Positions 42,912 to 52,283 of a stretch of 64,000 nt of DNA are shown piece after piece; within the stretch, counting starts at the first letter, position 1; every line of letters begins with the position of its first letter. The stretch covers positions 1 to 64,000 of the forward strand of contig NZ_JAIQDE010000011.1 in NCBI RefSeq assembly GCF_020037015.1. The letters are read 5' to 3'. The notes under the pieces are model-generated. The model had not been told where the DNA came from, did no database searches, and was given only the letters and a program-made list of their open reading frames with translations. The stretch is from Corallococcus sp. AS-1-6 (GTDB lineage Bacteria; Myxococcota; Myxococcia; Myxococcales; Myxococcaceae). The translations under genes were made by a program, and so were the position numbers.

Positions 42912-45536
42912 CTACCCCGCCTGCTTCACGCCCTTCGAGTTGTCCACCAGCACCTTCGCGAAGGTGAGCCCGTCCGGGCCCGCGTCCGCCTGGATGTGCT
43001 CGCCCGGCGCGAACTCCCCGTTCAGCACCTTGAGGGCGAGCGGATCCAACAGGTACTTCTGCACCGCGCGCTTCAGAGGCCGGGCGCCGTACGTGGGGTC
43101 GTATCCCCGCTCCGCCAGCAGCTCCCTCGCGCTGTCCGTCAAATCCAGCGTGAGGCGCTTGGCCTGGAGCAGCTTCTGGAGCCGGCCCAACTGGATGTCC
43201 ACGATGCGGTAGATGTCCTTCTTGCGCAGCGGCTCGAAGACGACGATCTCATCCACGCGGTTGAGGAACTCCGGCCGGAAGTGGCCGCGCAGCGCGTCCA
43301 TCACCTCGCCGCGCGTCTTCTCGTTGAGCGTGTCCGTGCCGGCCATGCCCTCCTGGATGGCCTGCGAGCCGATGTTCGACGTGAGGATGAGCACCGTGTT
43401 GCGGAAGTCCACCGTGCGGCCCTGGCTGTCCGTCACCCGGCCCTCATCCAGAATCTGGAGCAGGATGTTGAACACGTCGTGGTGGGCCTTCTCGATTTCG
43501 TCGAAGAGCACCACCGTGTACGGCCTGCGGCGCACGGCCTCCGTGAGCTGGCCGCCCTCCTCGTAGCCCACGTAGCCCGGGGGCGCGCCCACCAGGCGGG
43601 ACACCGCGTGCTTCTCCATGTACTCGGACATGTCGATGCGGACCATGGCCGTGTCGTCGTCGAAGAGGAACTCCGCCAGGGCCTTGGCCGTCTCCGTCTT
43701 GCCCACGCCCGTGGGGCCCAGGAAGATGAACGAGCCGATGGGGCGGTTCGGGTCCTGCAGCCCGCTGCGCGCGCGGCGCACGGCGTTGGACACGGCCTCG
43801 ATGGCGCTGCGCTGGCCAATCACGCGGTCCGCGAGCCGGTCCTCCATCTTGACCAGCTTCTGCATCTCGCCCTCCATCAGCTTGGAGACCGGGATGCCCG
43901 TCCACTTGGCCACCACGGAGGCGATGTCCTCGGAGTCCACCTCCTCCTTGAGGAACTTCTGGTTCTTCTGAAGCTCCGCCAGCTTCGCGTTCTGCGCCGC
44001 GACCTCCTTCTCCAGCGAGGGGATGACGCCGAACTTCAGCTCCGCCGCGCGGTTCAGGTCACCCTGGCGCTCGGCCGCGGCCTGGTCGTTGCGCGCCTTC
44101 TCCTGCTTCTCCTTGAGCGAGCGCAGGGACGCGATGGCCTTCTTCTCCTCGTCCCAGTGGGCCTTGAGCGAGTTGAACTTCTCGTTCAGGTTCGCGAGTT
44201 CCTTCTCGATGGTCGCCAGCCGCTCACGCGAGTGCGGATCCGTCTCCTTGCGCAGGCCCTCGCGCTCGATCTCGAGCTGCGTCACCTTGCGGCGGATGTC
44301 GTCGATCTCCGTGGGCATGGAGTCGATTTCGATGCGCAGGCGGCTGGAGGCCTCGTCGACCAGGTCGATGGCCTTGTCCGGCAGGAAGCGGTCCGCGATG
44401 TACCGGTGGCTGAGCGTGGCCGCCGCGACGAGCGCGGAGTCCTGGATGCGCACGCCGTGGTGCACCTCGTAGCGCTCCTTCAGGCCGCGCAGGATGCTGA
44501 TGGTGTCGTGCACCGAGGGCTCGCCCACGAACACCGGCTGGAAGCGGCGCTCCAGCGCGGCGTCCTTTTCAATGTGCTTGCGGTACTCGTCCAGCGTCGT
44601 CGCGCCGATGCAGTGCAGCTCGCCGCGCGCCAGCGCCGGCTTGAGCATGTTGCCCGCGTCCATGGCGCCCTCGGCCTTCCCGGCGCCCACGAGCGTGTGC
44701 ATCTCGTCGATGAAGAGGACGATCTCGCCCGCCGCGTCCGCGACCTCCTTGAGGACCGCCTTGAGGCGCTCCTCGAACTCGCCGCGGTACTTGGCGCCGG
44801 CCACCATGGCGCCCAGGTCCAGGGTGATGAGGCGCTTGTTCTTCAAGCCCTCCGGCACGTCGCCGTCCACGATGCGGCGGGCCAGGCCTTCGGCGATGGC
44901 CGTCTTGCCCACGCCCGGCTCACCGATGAGCACCGGGTTGTTCTTGGTGCGGCGGCTCAAGACCTGGATGCAGCGGCGGATCTCCTCGTCGCGGCCGATG
45001 ACGGGGTCCAGCTTGCCGCTGCGCGCGGCCTCCGTGAGGTCGCGGCCGTACTTCTCCAGCGCCTGGTAGGTGGACTCCGCGTCCGCGCTCGTCACGCGCG
45101 AGGAGCCCCGGACCTCCTTGAGGCCCGCCTGCACGCGCTCGCGCGTCACGCCGGAGGACTTCATGGCCTCGCCGACGGCGCCCTTGTCCTGGGTCAGCGC
45201 GAGCAGCAGGTGTTCCGACGAGGTGAACTCGTCCTTCAGCGCCTTGGCCTCGTCCTCGGCCTTGTCGAAGGTCTTCATCAGGCGCTGGCTGAGCATGGCG
45301 CTCTCGCCGCCCTGGATGCGCGGGAGCTTCTGGAGCGCTTCGCCCAGCCGCCCCGCGAAGAGCTTCACGTCCACGCCAATCTTGCGCAGGAGGGGGTCGA
45401 CGATGCCGTCCTTCTGCCCCAGCAGTGCCGCGGCGAGGTGCTCCGGCTCGTAATGGGGATTGTCGGCCCGGCGGGCCAGGGACTGACCCTCCTGGATCGC
45501 CTCCTGCGCCTTCACCGTATATTTGTCGAGTCGCAT
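42912..45536 (-). CDS. clpB: ATP-dependent chaperone ClpB
   Basis: An 874-residue disaggregase that works with DnaK. It has the N-terminal Clp repeats, first AAA+ module ([13 protein letters not shown]), coiled-coil middle domain (about 410-530, rich in Glu/Lys/Leu) and second AAA+ module ([27 protein letters not shown]-type Walker B). ATG 45536 gives [15 protein letters not shown]; the longer frame to 45578 is not supported. Pore-loop YRGEF and the arginine fingers are in place. Confidence 0.96.
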   Translation of the reverse strand: MRLDKYTVKAQEAIQEGQSLARRADNPHYEPEHLAAALLGQKDGIVDPLLRKIGVDVKLFAGRLGEALQKLPRIQGGESAMLSQRLMKTFDKAEDEAKALKDEFTSSEHLLLALTQDKGAVGEAMKSSGVTRERVQAGLKEVRGSSRVTSADAESTYQALEKYGRDLTEAARSGKLDPVIGRDEEIRRCIQVLSRRTKNNPVLIGEPGVGKTAIAEGLARRIVDGDVPEGLKNKRLITLDLGAMVAGAKYRGEFEERLKAVLKEVADAAGEIVLFIDEMHTLVGAGKAEGAMDAGNMLKPALARGELHCIGATTLDEYRKHIEKDAALERRFQPVFVGEPSVHDTISILRGLKERYEVHHGVRIQDSALVAAATLSHRYIADRFLPDKAIDLVDEASSRLRIEIDSMPTEIDDIRRKVTQLEIEREGLRKETDPHSRERLATIEKELANLNEKFNSLKAHWDEEKKAIASLRSLKEKQEKARNDQAAAERQGDLNRAAELKFGVIPSLEKEVAAQNAKLAELQKNQKFLKEEVDSEDIASVVAKWTGIPVSKLMEGEMQKLVKMEDRLADRVIGQRSAIEAVSNAVRRARSGLQDPNRPIGSFIFLGPTGVGKTETAKALAEFLFDDDTAMVRIDMSEYMEKHAVSRLVGAPPGYVGYEEGGQLTEAVRRRPYTVVLFDEIEKAHHDVFNILLQILDEGRVTDSQGRTVDFRNTVLILTSNIGSQAIQEGMAGTDTLNEKTRGEVMDALRGHFRPEFLNRVDEIVVFEPLRKKDIYRIVDIQLGRLQKLLQAKRLTLDLTDSARELLAERGYDPTYGARPLKRAVQKYLLDPLALKVLNGEFAPGEHIQADAGPDGLTFAKVLVDNSKGVKQAG

Positions 45537-45615
45537 GAACTCAACGTAAGGGCCGGGGACCCCTTGGCAAGGCGACACTGCCCGTATGCCCGGCGATTTC
45601 CCCGGAATACTTTGA

Positions 45616-45630
45616 GCCGCTGGAAGCGGC
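45616..45630. other. Small palindrome in the clpB upstream region
   Basis: GCCGCT-GGA-AGCGGC, a perfect 6-base-pair hairpin, lies 80 bases before clpB. No CIRCE element or clear sigma-32 promoter is seen, so how clpB is induced is not evident. Confidence 0.35.
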
Positions 45631-45791
45631 CGGGTAATCGTGGTGGCGAAGTTGCCAGGGGGTGGGGGGGTCGGTTATAGGCGGCGCCCATCCTCGGGGG
45701 CTTCACTCTGGACGCGCACGGCGGCTATCTCGTTCGACTCGACACCTTCTCCGGGTTGGCGCTGGTGCGTCTGGCCCGGGAGGCCCTGTCG

Positions 45792-46310
45792 ATGGACAGC
45801 GCCCCGGCCGCCACGGCGCTGCGCGTCACCATCAACCGCCGCCGCAAGGTGGTGCGCCTGGCCTTCCTGGGGCCCTTCTCCCAGGGCCGGCAGGGCGCCC
45901 ACTGGTACGCGGCGCACCACGCCCTGGCCCGCCTGCTGTCCGCCGCCGCCAACGCCACCGTGCACGCCTACGTGTACGACGCGGACGAGGGCGAAGAGGT
46001 CATCGCCTACGGCAACGGCCGCCGGGTGGGTGGGGAGAAGGTGGTGTACGAGGACGCGGAGCTGCCGTGCCCCCTGGAGGAACTGGATGACGCGGCCTTC
46101 GCCCGGCTCCAGTCCCGCTGGCCCATGGGGCACCTGGCGTACGTGTTCGGCCTGACGCGGGACGAGCTCCTGCGCATCCCCCAGGCGCCGCTGGCCCGCG
46201 TGCTGCCGCTGGAGGGCTCGGCCGCCGTCTCGGAGGCGGACGCGATGGCCGCCCTGGAGGCGCTGCTCCTGGGGCCCGCGCTGCCCCGCGCGGAGACGGA
46301 CGCGGGCTGA
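45792..46310 (+). CDS. Hypothetical protein
   Basis: A 172-residue soluble protein that I do not recognise. It is rich in Ala and Leu with HWYAAHHALARLLSAAANATVHAYVYDADEGEEV in the middle, an alpha/beta look. ATG 45792 has GGGAGG nine bases before it; TTG at 45756 is in frame and also possible. It is divergent from clpB. Confidence 0.55.
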   Translation: MDSAPAATALRVTINRRRKVVRLAFLGPFSQGRQGAHWYAAHHALARLLSAAANATVHAYVYDADEGEEVIAYGNGRRVGGEKVVYEDAELPCPLEELDDAAFARLQSRWPMGHLAYVFGLTRDELLRIPQAPLARVLPLEGSAAVSEADAMAALEALLLGPALPRAETDAG

Positions 46311-46361
46311 AGCGGTACGGACCGCCTGTCCGCGCCGCGCCGCGTCAGCCCTGTTCGGACT

Positions 46362-47024
46362 TCAGGGGTCTTCCGTCGGCCCGTCGAGCGTGACGATGGC
46401 CTCGCGCACGCCCTCGCTGCGGAAGTACTGGGCGAGCACGGCGAAGCCACCGGCGACGAGCACCGTGGGCAGGATGGCGCTGAGCGTCATCAGGGACGGG
46501 ACGAGCGCGTAGAGCTGCTGCGCCGCGGCCGGGTCCTGGAACTCCGGCAGGGCCTTGAGCCCCTCCACCATGGCCTGGCTGGTGTGGCGGGCCACGACGG
46601 TCCACTGGGCCCCGTCGATGGTGCGCATCAGCGCGGCGAAGATGCCCGCTCCGCCCAGCAACTGCCGGAAGCCGTCCCGGGGGATGCCGTCCGGGGAGCG
46701 CAGCATGCGGCTGGAGGCGAAGAAGAGCAGGGTGCAGGCCACCGTCAGCCCGGTCAGCACCAGGGCGCGGGACTCGCGCATGGGGGAGAGCGCGGACAAC
46801 TGCGCCTCCATGATGGCCTGGGTGACGGCGGGGTCCTTGCCCAGGAGGGCGAGGGTGGGCGTGTGCTCGCGCTGCGCTTCGCGGTGGGCCTCGAAGTTCA
46901 TCATGACGGAGGCCTCGCTGCAGGCGAGGAACCCCGTCAGGGTGGAGAGCATCAGGCACAGCCCGGCGGCGATCCGCACACCCCGGGGCAACCCCCCCGG
47001 GCGGGTGACTTCAGGGGGCTTCAC
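46362..47024 (-). CDS. Hypothetical membrane protein
   Basis: A 220-residue protein with four hydrophobic segments: one near the N-terminus (AAGLCLMLSTLTGFLACS), a second (ALVLTGLTVACTLLFFAS), a third around GGAGIFAALM, and one before the C-terminus (LSAILPTVLVAGGFAVLA). Last of three overlapping genes. No family recognised. Confidence 0.6.
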   Translation of the reverse strand: MKPPEVTRPGGLPRGVRIAAGLCLMLSTLTGFLACSEASVMMNFEAHREAQREHTPTLALLGKDPAVTQAIMEAQLSALSPMRESRALVLTGLTVACTLLFFASSRMLRSPDGIPRDGFRQLLGGAGIFAALMRTIDGAQWTVVARHTSQAMVEGLKALPEFQDPAAAQQLYALVPSLMTLSAILPTVLVAGGFAVLAQYFRSEGVREAIVTLDGPTEDP

Positions 47025-47332
47025 TTCCGGCTCGCCTCCACGTAGCGCAGGCGCAGGTCGGACAGGAGGTTGTCCACCAGCTTCTCCTCCTCCGCGGTGA
47101 GGTTGCCGCGCGTCTTCTCGCGGAGCATCGCCAGGAGGTCCAGGTTCTGCCGGGCCGAAGGCAGGTCCTTCTCCATGCGGCCCGTGTCCGGGTTCGGCGC
47201 CCCACCCAGGTGGATGAGGACGGCGGAACCCAGCCCGACGATGAAGGTGCTGAACGACAGGGACTCCTCGGAGGCGGGGCTCGCTTCCCCCGTCATCACG
47301 AAGGTCTCACCCCGCTTCTCCGAAGGGCTCAT
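47021..47332 (-). CDS. DUF1844-family small protein
   Basis: A 103-residue protein matching DUF1844: LSFSTFIVGLGSAVLIHLGGAPNPDTGR, LPSARQNLDLLAMLREKTRGNLTAEEEKLVDNLL and LRLRYVE. The family is widespread in deltaproteobacteria; its function is unknown. It overlaps both neighbours by four bases (ATGA), so the three genes are coupled. Confidence 0.85.
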   Translation of the reverse strand: MSPSEKRGETFVMTGEASPASEESLSFSTFIVGLGSAVLIHLGGAPNPDTGRMEKDLPSARQNLDLLAMLREKTRGNLTAEEEKLVDNLLSDLRLRYVEASRK

Positions 47333-47613
47333 TCGGACGCCTTGTCCTCTTCGTCGGCCGGCTCGTCGGCGTCGTCGGACTCGTCCGCGTCGTCCTCGTC
47401 GGAGGCGTCGTCGTCCGTGTCGTCCTCGTCCTCGTCATCGAAGTCGTCGTCGATGTCGCCGTCCATCTGCGTGTCGATGGGGACGGCCTTGTCGGCCACG
47501 TCCGGCAGCTCCTCGAGGTGCTTCTTGTAGGCTTCCTCGTCCACCTGGCCGCTGCGCTGGTAGCGCTCGGCGGTGCGCTTGTCGAGGTGCTTCGGGTTGA
47601 TGCCATCGGCCAT
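47329..47613 (-). CDS. Small acidic protein
   Basis: A 94-residue protein with a basic/polar first half (GINPKHLDKRTAERYQRSG) and a highly acidic second half made almost only of Asp, Glu, Ala and Ser, probably disordered. Function unknown. First gene of a three-gene operon with DUF1844 and a membrane protein. Confidence 0.7.
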   Translation of the reverse strand: MADGINPKHLDKRTAERYQRSGQVDEEAYKKHLEELPDVADKAVPIDTQMDGDIDDDFDDEDEDDTDDDASDEDDADESDDADEPADEEDKASE

Positions 47614-47653
47614 GATTCAAATCCTCGGAATTGCTTGGAAAACAGCGCGGCAC

Positions 47654-47679
47654 CTTATAGCAGGAGGGGCGCCTGTCAA
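47654..47679 (-). promoter_or_regulatory. Candidate promoter of the acidic protein/DUF1844 operon
   Basis: Minus strand TTGACA (47679-47674) and TATAAG (47659-47654) with a 14-base gap, shorter than the ideal 17. Both hexamers are near consensus. Confidence 0.4.
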
Positions 47680-47705
47680 CGCTGGTGTCCCAGTCCCGGA
47701 AACCG

Positions 47706-48365
47706 ATGAACGTCTCGCCCCGCCTCCCGCTTCCCCCAGGTGCCTACCTGCTGTGCGACGACAGCGTCCGCCCGGAGCTGTCCCTGGTGGACAAGGCCGG
47801 ACGCCTGCTGGACGGCGGTGCCCGGGTGCTCCAACTGCGCATGAAGCACACGCCGCTCGGGGAGGCCCTGGCGGCGGCCCGGGCGGTGGTGGCCCTGTGC
47901 CGGCGGGCGGGCGCGGTGTGCCTCATCAACGACCGGGTGGACCTGGCGCTCCTGTCGGACGCGCACGGGGTGCACGTGGGGGACGAGGACCTGCCCCCGG
48001 AGGCGGCGCGGGAGCTGCTGGGCCCGGGGCGCTACGTGGGCGTGACGGCGCGGGGGACGGAAGGCGCGAAGGCGGCCCGGGCGGCGGGGGCGGACTACGT
48101 GGGCGTGGGGCCGCTGTTCGGCACGACGACGAAGGTGGTGGCGGCGCCGGTGCTGGGGCTGGAGGCCTTCCGGCGGGTGGTGGCCCAGAGCCCGCTGCCG
48201 GTGGTGGGCATTGGCGGCGTGGGGCTGGCGAACATCGCGAGCGTGGCGGCGGCGGGGGCGCACGGCGCGGCCGTGGTGTCCGACGCCCTGCTCGCCCAGG
48301 ACATCGCCGAGCGCGTGCGTCAGCTCTCGGCGGCGTTTGACAGCGCGCGGGGGACTGGCCTCTAA
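47706..48365 (+). CDS. thiE: Thiamine-phosphate synthase
   Basis: A 219-residue TIM-barrel enzyme that couples hydroxymethylpyrimidine pyrophosphate with thiazole phosphate. VLQLRMKHT binds phosphate, LINDRVDLALL and GVHVGDEDLPP carry family motifs, and DYVGVGPLFGTTTK and VVGIGGVG the phosphate loops. The ATG at 47706 is preferred to GTG 47685. The related kinase thiD is two genes downstream. Confidence 0.92.
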   Translation: MNVSPRLPLPPGAYLLCDDSVRPELSLVDKAGRLLDGGARVLQLRMKHTPLGEALAAARAVVALCRRAGAVCLINDRVDLALLSDAHGVHVGDEDLPPEAARELLGPGRYVGVTARGTEGAKAARAAGADYVGVGPLFGTTTKVVAAPVLGLEAFRRVVAQSPLPVVGIGGVGLANIASVAAAGAHGAAVVSDALLAQDIAERVRQLSAAFDSARGTGL

Positions 48366-48386
48366 CCCCAAGGCAGCGCCCCCACC

Positions 48387-49154
48387 ATGAACCATCCCCC
48401 TCCGCGTCATCACGGGACGACGCCGCGCCGTCCCAACATCGGCCTCACGCCGGACTGGGCCCAGCCGGCCGACTCCGCCTTTCCCCGCTACGAATTGAAG
48501 GTGCCCTACGCGGAGGCGGTGCTGCGCGCCGGGGGCCTGCCCTTCGTGATGCCGTACACCGATGACCCGTCCTGCGTGGACGCCTACCTGGAGCGGGTGT
48601 CCGGGCTGGTGGTGACGGGCGGCGCGTTCGACATCCCTCCGTCCGCGTACGGCGAGGAGGTCCGCGAGGGCATGGGGCCGCTGAAGGAGGGCCGCACGGC
48701 CTTCGAGGCGCACCTCATCCGCGGCGCGCTCAAGCGCAACCTGCCGGTGCTGGGCGTGTGCGGGGGCATGCAGCTCCTGGCCGTGGTGCTGGGCGGCACG
48801 CTGTTCCAGGACATCCCGCGGGAGATTCCGGGCGCTCGCGACCACGAGCAGAAGCACGACCGCACCCAGCCGCAGCACCCGGTGGAGGTGAAGAACGGCA
48901 CGCTCCTGGCGGAGGCCGTGGGGCACGGGCAGTTGATGGTGAACTCCACGCACCACCAGTCGGTGAACAAGCCGGGCACGGACGTGACGGTGAGCGCCGT
49001 GTCGCCGGACGGCGTGGTGGAGGCGATCGAGTCCACCGCGCACACCTTCGCGCTGGGCGTGCAGTGGCACCCGGAGCTGATGCTGGGGACCATCCCGGTG
49101 CACCTGGGCGTCTACAAGGCGCTGGTACAGAAGGCGCGAGAGCACCGCCGGTGA
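48387..49154 (+). CDS. Class I glutamine amidotransferase (gamma-glutamyl-GABA hydrolase type)
   Basis: A 255-residue peptidase C26-type hydrolase. The nucleophile Cys is in LGVCGGMQLLAV and the His/Glu partners in GVQWHPELM; GYVVTGGAFD-like residues are replaced by GLVVTGGAFD near the start. PuuD-type enzymes hydrolyse gamma-glutamyl amides. It sits between thiE and thiD, overlapping thiD by four bases, which suggests a link to thiamine metabolism or simple co-transcription. Confidence 0.85.
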   Translation: MNHPPPRHHGTTPRRPNIGLTPDWAQPADSAFPRYELKVPYAEAVLRAGGLPFVMPYTDDPSCVDAYLERVSGLVVTGGAFDIPPSAYGEEVREGMGPLKEGRTAFEAHLIRGALKRNLPVLGVCGGMQLLAVVLGGTLFQDIPREIPGARDHEQKHDRTQPQHPVEVKNGTLLAEAVGHGQLMVNSTHHQSVNKPGTDVTVSAVSPDGVVEAIESTAHTFALGVQWHPELMLGTIPVHLGVYKALVQKAREHRR

Positions 49155-49891
49155 GGCCGCGCGTCCTGCTGCTGGCGGGACTGGAGCCCACGGGCCGGGC
49201 GGGGCTGCTCGCGGACGTGGCCGCGGTGCGGGCGCGGGGCGGCGACGCGGTGGCTGTGCCCACGGCCCAGACGGCGCAGGGCTCGCACACCTTCGCGGTG
49301 GTGCCGGCGTCCCCGCGCATGCTGGCCGCGCAGGTGACGGCCGCGCGCGAGTGGGGCCCCCTGCACGCGGTGAAGTGGGGCGTGGTGCCCGGAGCGTCCC
49401 AGTTGGCCACGGCGAAGGCGGCGCTCAAGGGCGCGGACGCGTGGTGGGTGGTGGATCCGGTGGTGCGCTCGTCCCGGGGGCAGGCGCTGTCACGGCTGAC
49501 GCCCCGGCACTACCTGGCGCTCGCGGGCCCGCGCGTGCTGGTGACGCCGAACCTGGAGGAGGCCGCGTGGCTCCTGGGCCGGCCCGCGCTGGGCACGGTG
49601 GAGGACGCCCGGGAGGCGGCGGAGGCGCTGTGTCAGCGCGGCTTCGGCGCGGTGCTGGTGAAGGGCGGGCACCTGCCAGAAGGGCAGGGGCTGGCGGACG
49701 TGCTGGCGTACTCCGGGCGCACGGTGGTGATGCGGGGGCGCCGGCTGAAGCGGCCCCCGGAGCGCCGGGGCACGGGCTGCCGGCTGGCGTCCGCGCTGGC
49801 GGCGGAGCTGGGCCGGGGCACGGGGCCGGAGGCCGCGGTGCGGGCGGCCCGCGAGCACGTCACGGGCTACCTGCGCACCGGCCGGGACTGA
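49151..49891 (+). CDS. thiD: Hydroxymethylpyrimidine/phosphomethylpyrimidine kinase-like protein
   Basis: A 246-residue ribokinase-fold protein. It ends with the ThiD anion-hole motif GTGCRLASALAAEL and has VTPNLEEAAWLLG, VLVKGGHLP and WVVDPVV. The N-terminal substrate loop is divergent: ThiD normally has AGSDSSGGAG and here it is AGLEPTGRAG, so the pyrimidine substrate may differ. Start is GTG inside the previous stop (GTGA). Confidence 0.82.
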   Translation: MRPRVLLLAGLEPTGRAGLLADVAAVRARGGDAVAVPTAQTAQGSHTFAVVPASPRMLAAQVTAAREWGPLHAVKWGVVPGASQLATAKAALKGADAWWVVDPVVRSSRGQALSRLTPRHYLALAGPRVLVTPNLEEAAWLLGRPALGTVEDAREAAEALCQRGFGAVLVKGGHLPEGQGLADVLAYSGRTVVMRGRRLKRPPERRGTGCRLASALAAELGRGTGPEAAVRAAREHVTGYLRTGRD

Positions 49892-49904
49892 AGAGCCAAC
49901 GGGG

Positions 49905-51302
49905 CTACTCGCTCCGGGCGCGGCTTTCGAAGCGCGTGTACTCCGCGAGGAACACCAGCTCGACGGACCCGATGGGGCCGTTTCGCTGCTTGGCGACGAT
50001 GAGCTCCACGGGGATGACGGTGTTTCCGCCTCCGCCCCCGCCGCCGCCACCACCCCCGCCGCCTCCTCCTCCACCCCCTTCGCCGTCCTCCTCCGTCTCA
50101 CGGTGGATGAACATCACCACGTCGGCGTCCTGCTCGATGGAGCCGGACTCACGCAGGTCGGAGAGCATGGGCTTGCCGCCCTTGCGCTCCTCCACCTTAC
50201 GGCTGAGCTGGCTGAGCGCGATGATGGGCACCTCCAGCTCCTTGGCCAGTTGCTTGAGCGCGCGGGAGATCTCCGCCACTTCCAACTGGCGGCTCTCCAC
50301 CTTGCCCTTCTGGTGCATCAGTTGGAGGTAGTCGATGACGATGAGCGACAGGCGCGGGTCCTTCTGCTTCACGCGCCGCGCCTTCGCGCGCAGGTCGAAC
50401 GGGGACAGGCCGCCGGAGTCGTCGATGTAGATGGGCGCGTTGTAGAGCGCGCCCGCCATCTCCTGGAACTTCTCCTCGTCGTGCGGGGACAGCCGGCCGC
50501 CGCGCAGCTTCTTCATGTCCACGCGCGCCGTGGACGCGAGCAGACGCATGAGGAGCTGATCCGCGGGCATTTCCAGGCTGAAGATGCCGACGGCCTTGTT
50601 CTCCTTCAGCGCCGCGTGCACCGCGATGTTCATGGCGAAGGACGTCTTGCCGATGCCGGGACGCGCCGCGAGGATGATGAGCTCACCGGCGTGCAGGCCG
50701 GTGAGCTGGTTGTCCAGGTCGATGTAGCCCGTGGACAGGCCCGTCACGCCCGTCGCCGCGGTCTTCATCTTGTCCAGCAGGTCGAGCGTCTGCTCCATCA
50801 GCTCGCTGACCGGACGCAGGTCGCCTTCGCGCTTCTTCTCCGCGAGGAGGAAGACCTTGCGCTCGGCCTCGTCGAGCAGGACCTCCAGCTCGCCCGTCTC
50901 CTGGCTGGCGAGGTCTTGAATCTCCCGGCCCACGTTGGCCAGGCGCCGGCGCAGCGCCTGGTCCTTGACGATGTGGGCGTACTGGACGGCGTTGGCCGCC
51001 AGCGGGACGACCTGGTCCAGGCCCATCAGGTACGCGGGGCCGCCCACCGCGACGAGCTGGCCCAGGACCTTGAGCTCCTCCGCGAGCGTCAGGTGGTCCA
51101 CCTGCTTGCTCTGCTGATCCAGCCGCATCATCGCGGCGAAGATCTGCGCGTGCGAAGGGCTGGCGAAGTCGTCCGCGTGGACGACCTCCGCCACGGGCGT
51201 GATGAGCCCGTTGTCCGCCAGCACGGCGCCCAGCACCGCACGCTCCGCGGCGAGATCCTCGTGGACCCGCCGTCCTTCCCTACCGTCCAGGACGTTCTGC
51301 AT
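49905..51302 (-). CDS. dnaB: Replicative DNA helicase DnaB with an 18-glycine insertion
   Basis: A 465-residue hexameric helicase. The N-terminal domain begins at AAERAVLGAVL; the RecA-type domain starts at about 185 with Walker A ARPGIGKTSFAMN, Walker B LSLIVIDYLQLM and the SQLSRKVEER region. Residues 409-426 are 18 consecutive glycines inside the end of the RecA domain, between FIHRETEEDGE and NTVIPVELIVAKQRNG. Bacterial DnaB has a short loop here. The rest is normal, so the enzyme should be functional with a flexible loop. Confidence 0.95.
   Translation of the reverse strand: MQNVLDGREGRRVHEDLAAERAVLGAVLADNGLITPVAEVVHADDFASPSHAQIFAAMMRLDQQSKQVDHLTLAEELKVLGQLVAVGGPAYLMGLDQVVPLAANAVQYAHIVKDQALRRRLANVGREIQDLASQETGELEVLLDEAERKVFLLAEKKREGDLRPVSELMEQTLDLLDKMKTAATGVTGLSTGYIDLDNQLTGLHAGELIILAARPGIGKTSFAMNIAVHAALKENKAVGIFSLEMPADQLLMRLLASTARVDMKKLRGGRLSPHDEEKFQEMAGALYNAPIYIDDSGGLSPFDLRAKARRVKQKDPRLSLIVIDYLQLMHQKGKVESRQLEVAEISRALKQLAKELEVPIIALSQLSRKVEERKGGKPMLSDLRESGSIEQDADVVMFIHRETEEDGEGGGGGGGGGGGGGGGGGGNTVIPVELIVAKQRNGPIGSVELVFLAEYTRFESRARSE
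50025..50078 (-). repeat. Poly-glycine codon tract in dnaB
   Basis: 18 GGN codons in a row, using GGC, GGA, GGG and GGT in mixed order, so it is not a simple recent trinucleotide expansion. Confidence 0.95.
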
Positions 51303-51460
51303 GGCTGCTTGGAACCTCTACAGGCAGCGTCTGACACGTTCCAGCGGACGTCCAGTTTCCAGGCAACAGACCTGTAGCACCCGGTAGGTTCCGGAGGGTT
51401 GCCGCGACCCGCCGTGGGACCTCCGCCCGGCCTCCGGGTGAAGCGACCCGGCGCGTCGGG

Positions 51461-52231
51461 CTATTCAGCGGCGCCCCACTGCTGGAGGAAGGCCTCCCGG
51501 TAGGTGCGACTGAGGATCACCGTGGAGCCGTCCTTGAGCACCAGGATGCCGTCCCCATGGGTCCACGGCTCCAGGCGGGCCACGGCCTCCAGGTTCACCA
51601 GGTCGCCCCGGTGCACGCGCACGAAGCGGGTGGGGTCCAGGCGCTCCTCCAGGGCCCGGAGCGTCTGGCGCACCAGGTGTTCGCCCTGCGCGGTGATGAG
51701 CCGCACGTACTTGTCCTCCGACGACAGACGCCACACGGTGTCCAGGCGCAGGGGGACCCAGCCCTCGCCCACCTTCACCACCAGCCGCTCCAGGGGGCGC
51801 TCCGGGCGGGCCTTCGCCACCGTGGCGAGCAGGGCGTCCAGCGCGGCGGAGCCGTGCGTCCCCGCGCTCAGGAGCGCATGGGCCTTGTCGAGCGCCCGGG
51901 TGAAGCGGCCGGCGTCATAGGGCTTGAGGAGGTAGTCCGCCGCGTGGGCCTCGAAGGCCTGGAGCGCGAAGCGCTCGTAGGCGGTGGAGAAGATGACGGC
52001 GGGGCAGGCGTCCGGCCCGAGCGCCTCCAACACCTCGAAGCCGGTGAGGCCGGGCATCTGCACGTCCAGCACCACCAGGTCCGGCCGCAGCGCCTCGATG
52101 CGCGCGAGCGCCTCCGTCCCGTCCCCGGCCTCGCCCACGCAGGTGAAGCGCGCGTCCGCCGCCAGCAGGCGCTTCACCTTCGCGCGAGCGGGCGCCTCGT
52201 CGTCCACCACCAGTACGCGGAACACCGTCAC
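51461..52231 (-). CDS. LytTR-family response regulator
   Basis: A 256-residue regulator. Receiver domain with VVDDEAPAR at 8-16 and phospho-acceptor Asp56 in VVLDVQMPG; a LytTR DNA-binding domain (about 150-250) with RFVRVHRGDLVNL and LSRTYRE. Starts with GTG. Encoded just downstream of a LytS-type kinase, its likely partner. Confidence 0.9.
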   Translation of the reverse strand: MTVFRVLVVDDEAPARAKVKRLLAADARFTCVGEAGDGTEALARIEALRPDLVVLDVQMPGLTGFEVLEALGPDACPAVIFSTAYERFALQAFEAHAADYLLKPYDAGRFTRALDKAHALLSAGTHGSAALDALLATVAKARPERPLERLVVKVGEGWVPLRLDTVWRLSSEDKYVRLITAQGEHLVRQTLRALEERLDPTRFVRVHRGDLVNLEAVARLEPWTHGDGILVLKDGSTVILSRTYREAFLQQWGAAE

Positions 52232-52283
52232 GAGTCCTCCTCCCGGCGCGCTGGATGCGTCCGCGTCGCCACGCGCGTTGTCC

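Noticed and set aside
47021-47613. Toxin-antitoxin pair made of the acidic protein and the DUF1844 protein
   Set aside because: DUF1844 has no toxin fold features, the gene is widespread as a core gene, and a third gene is coupled.
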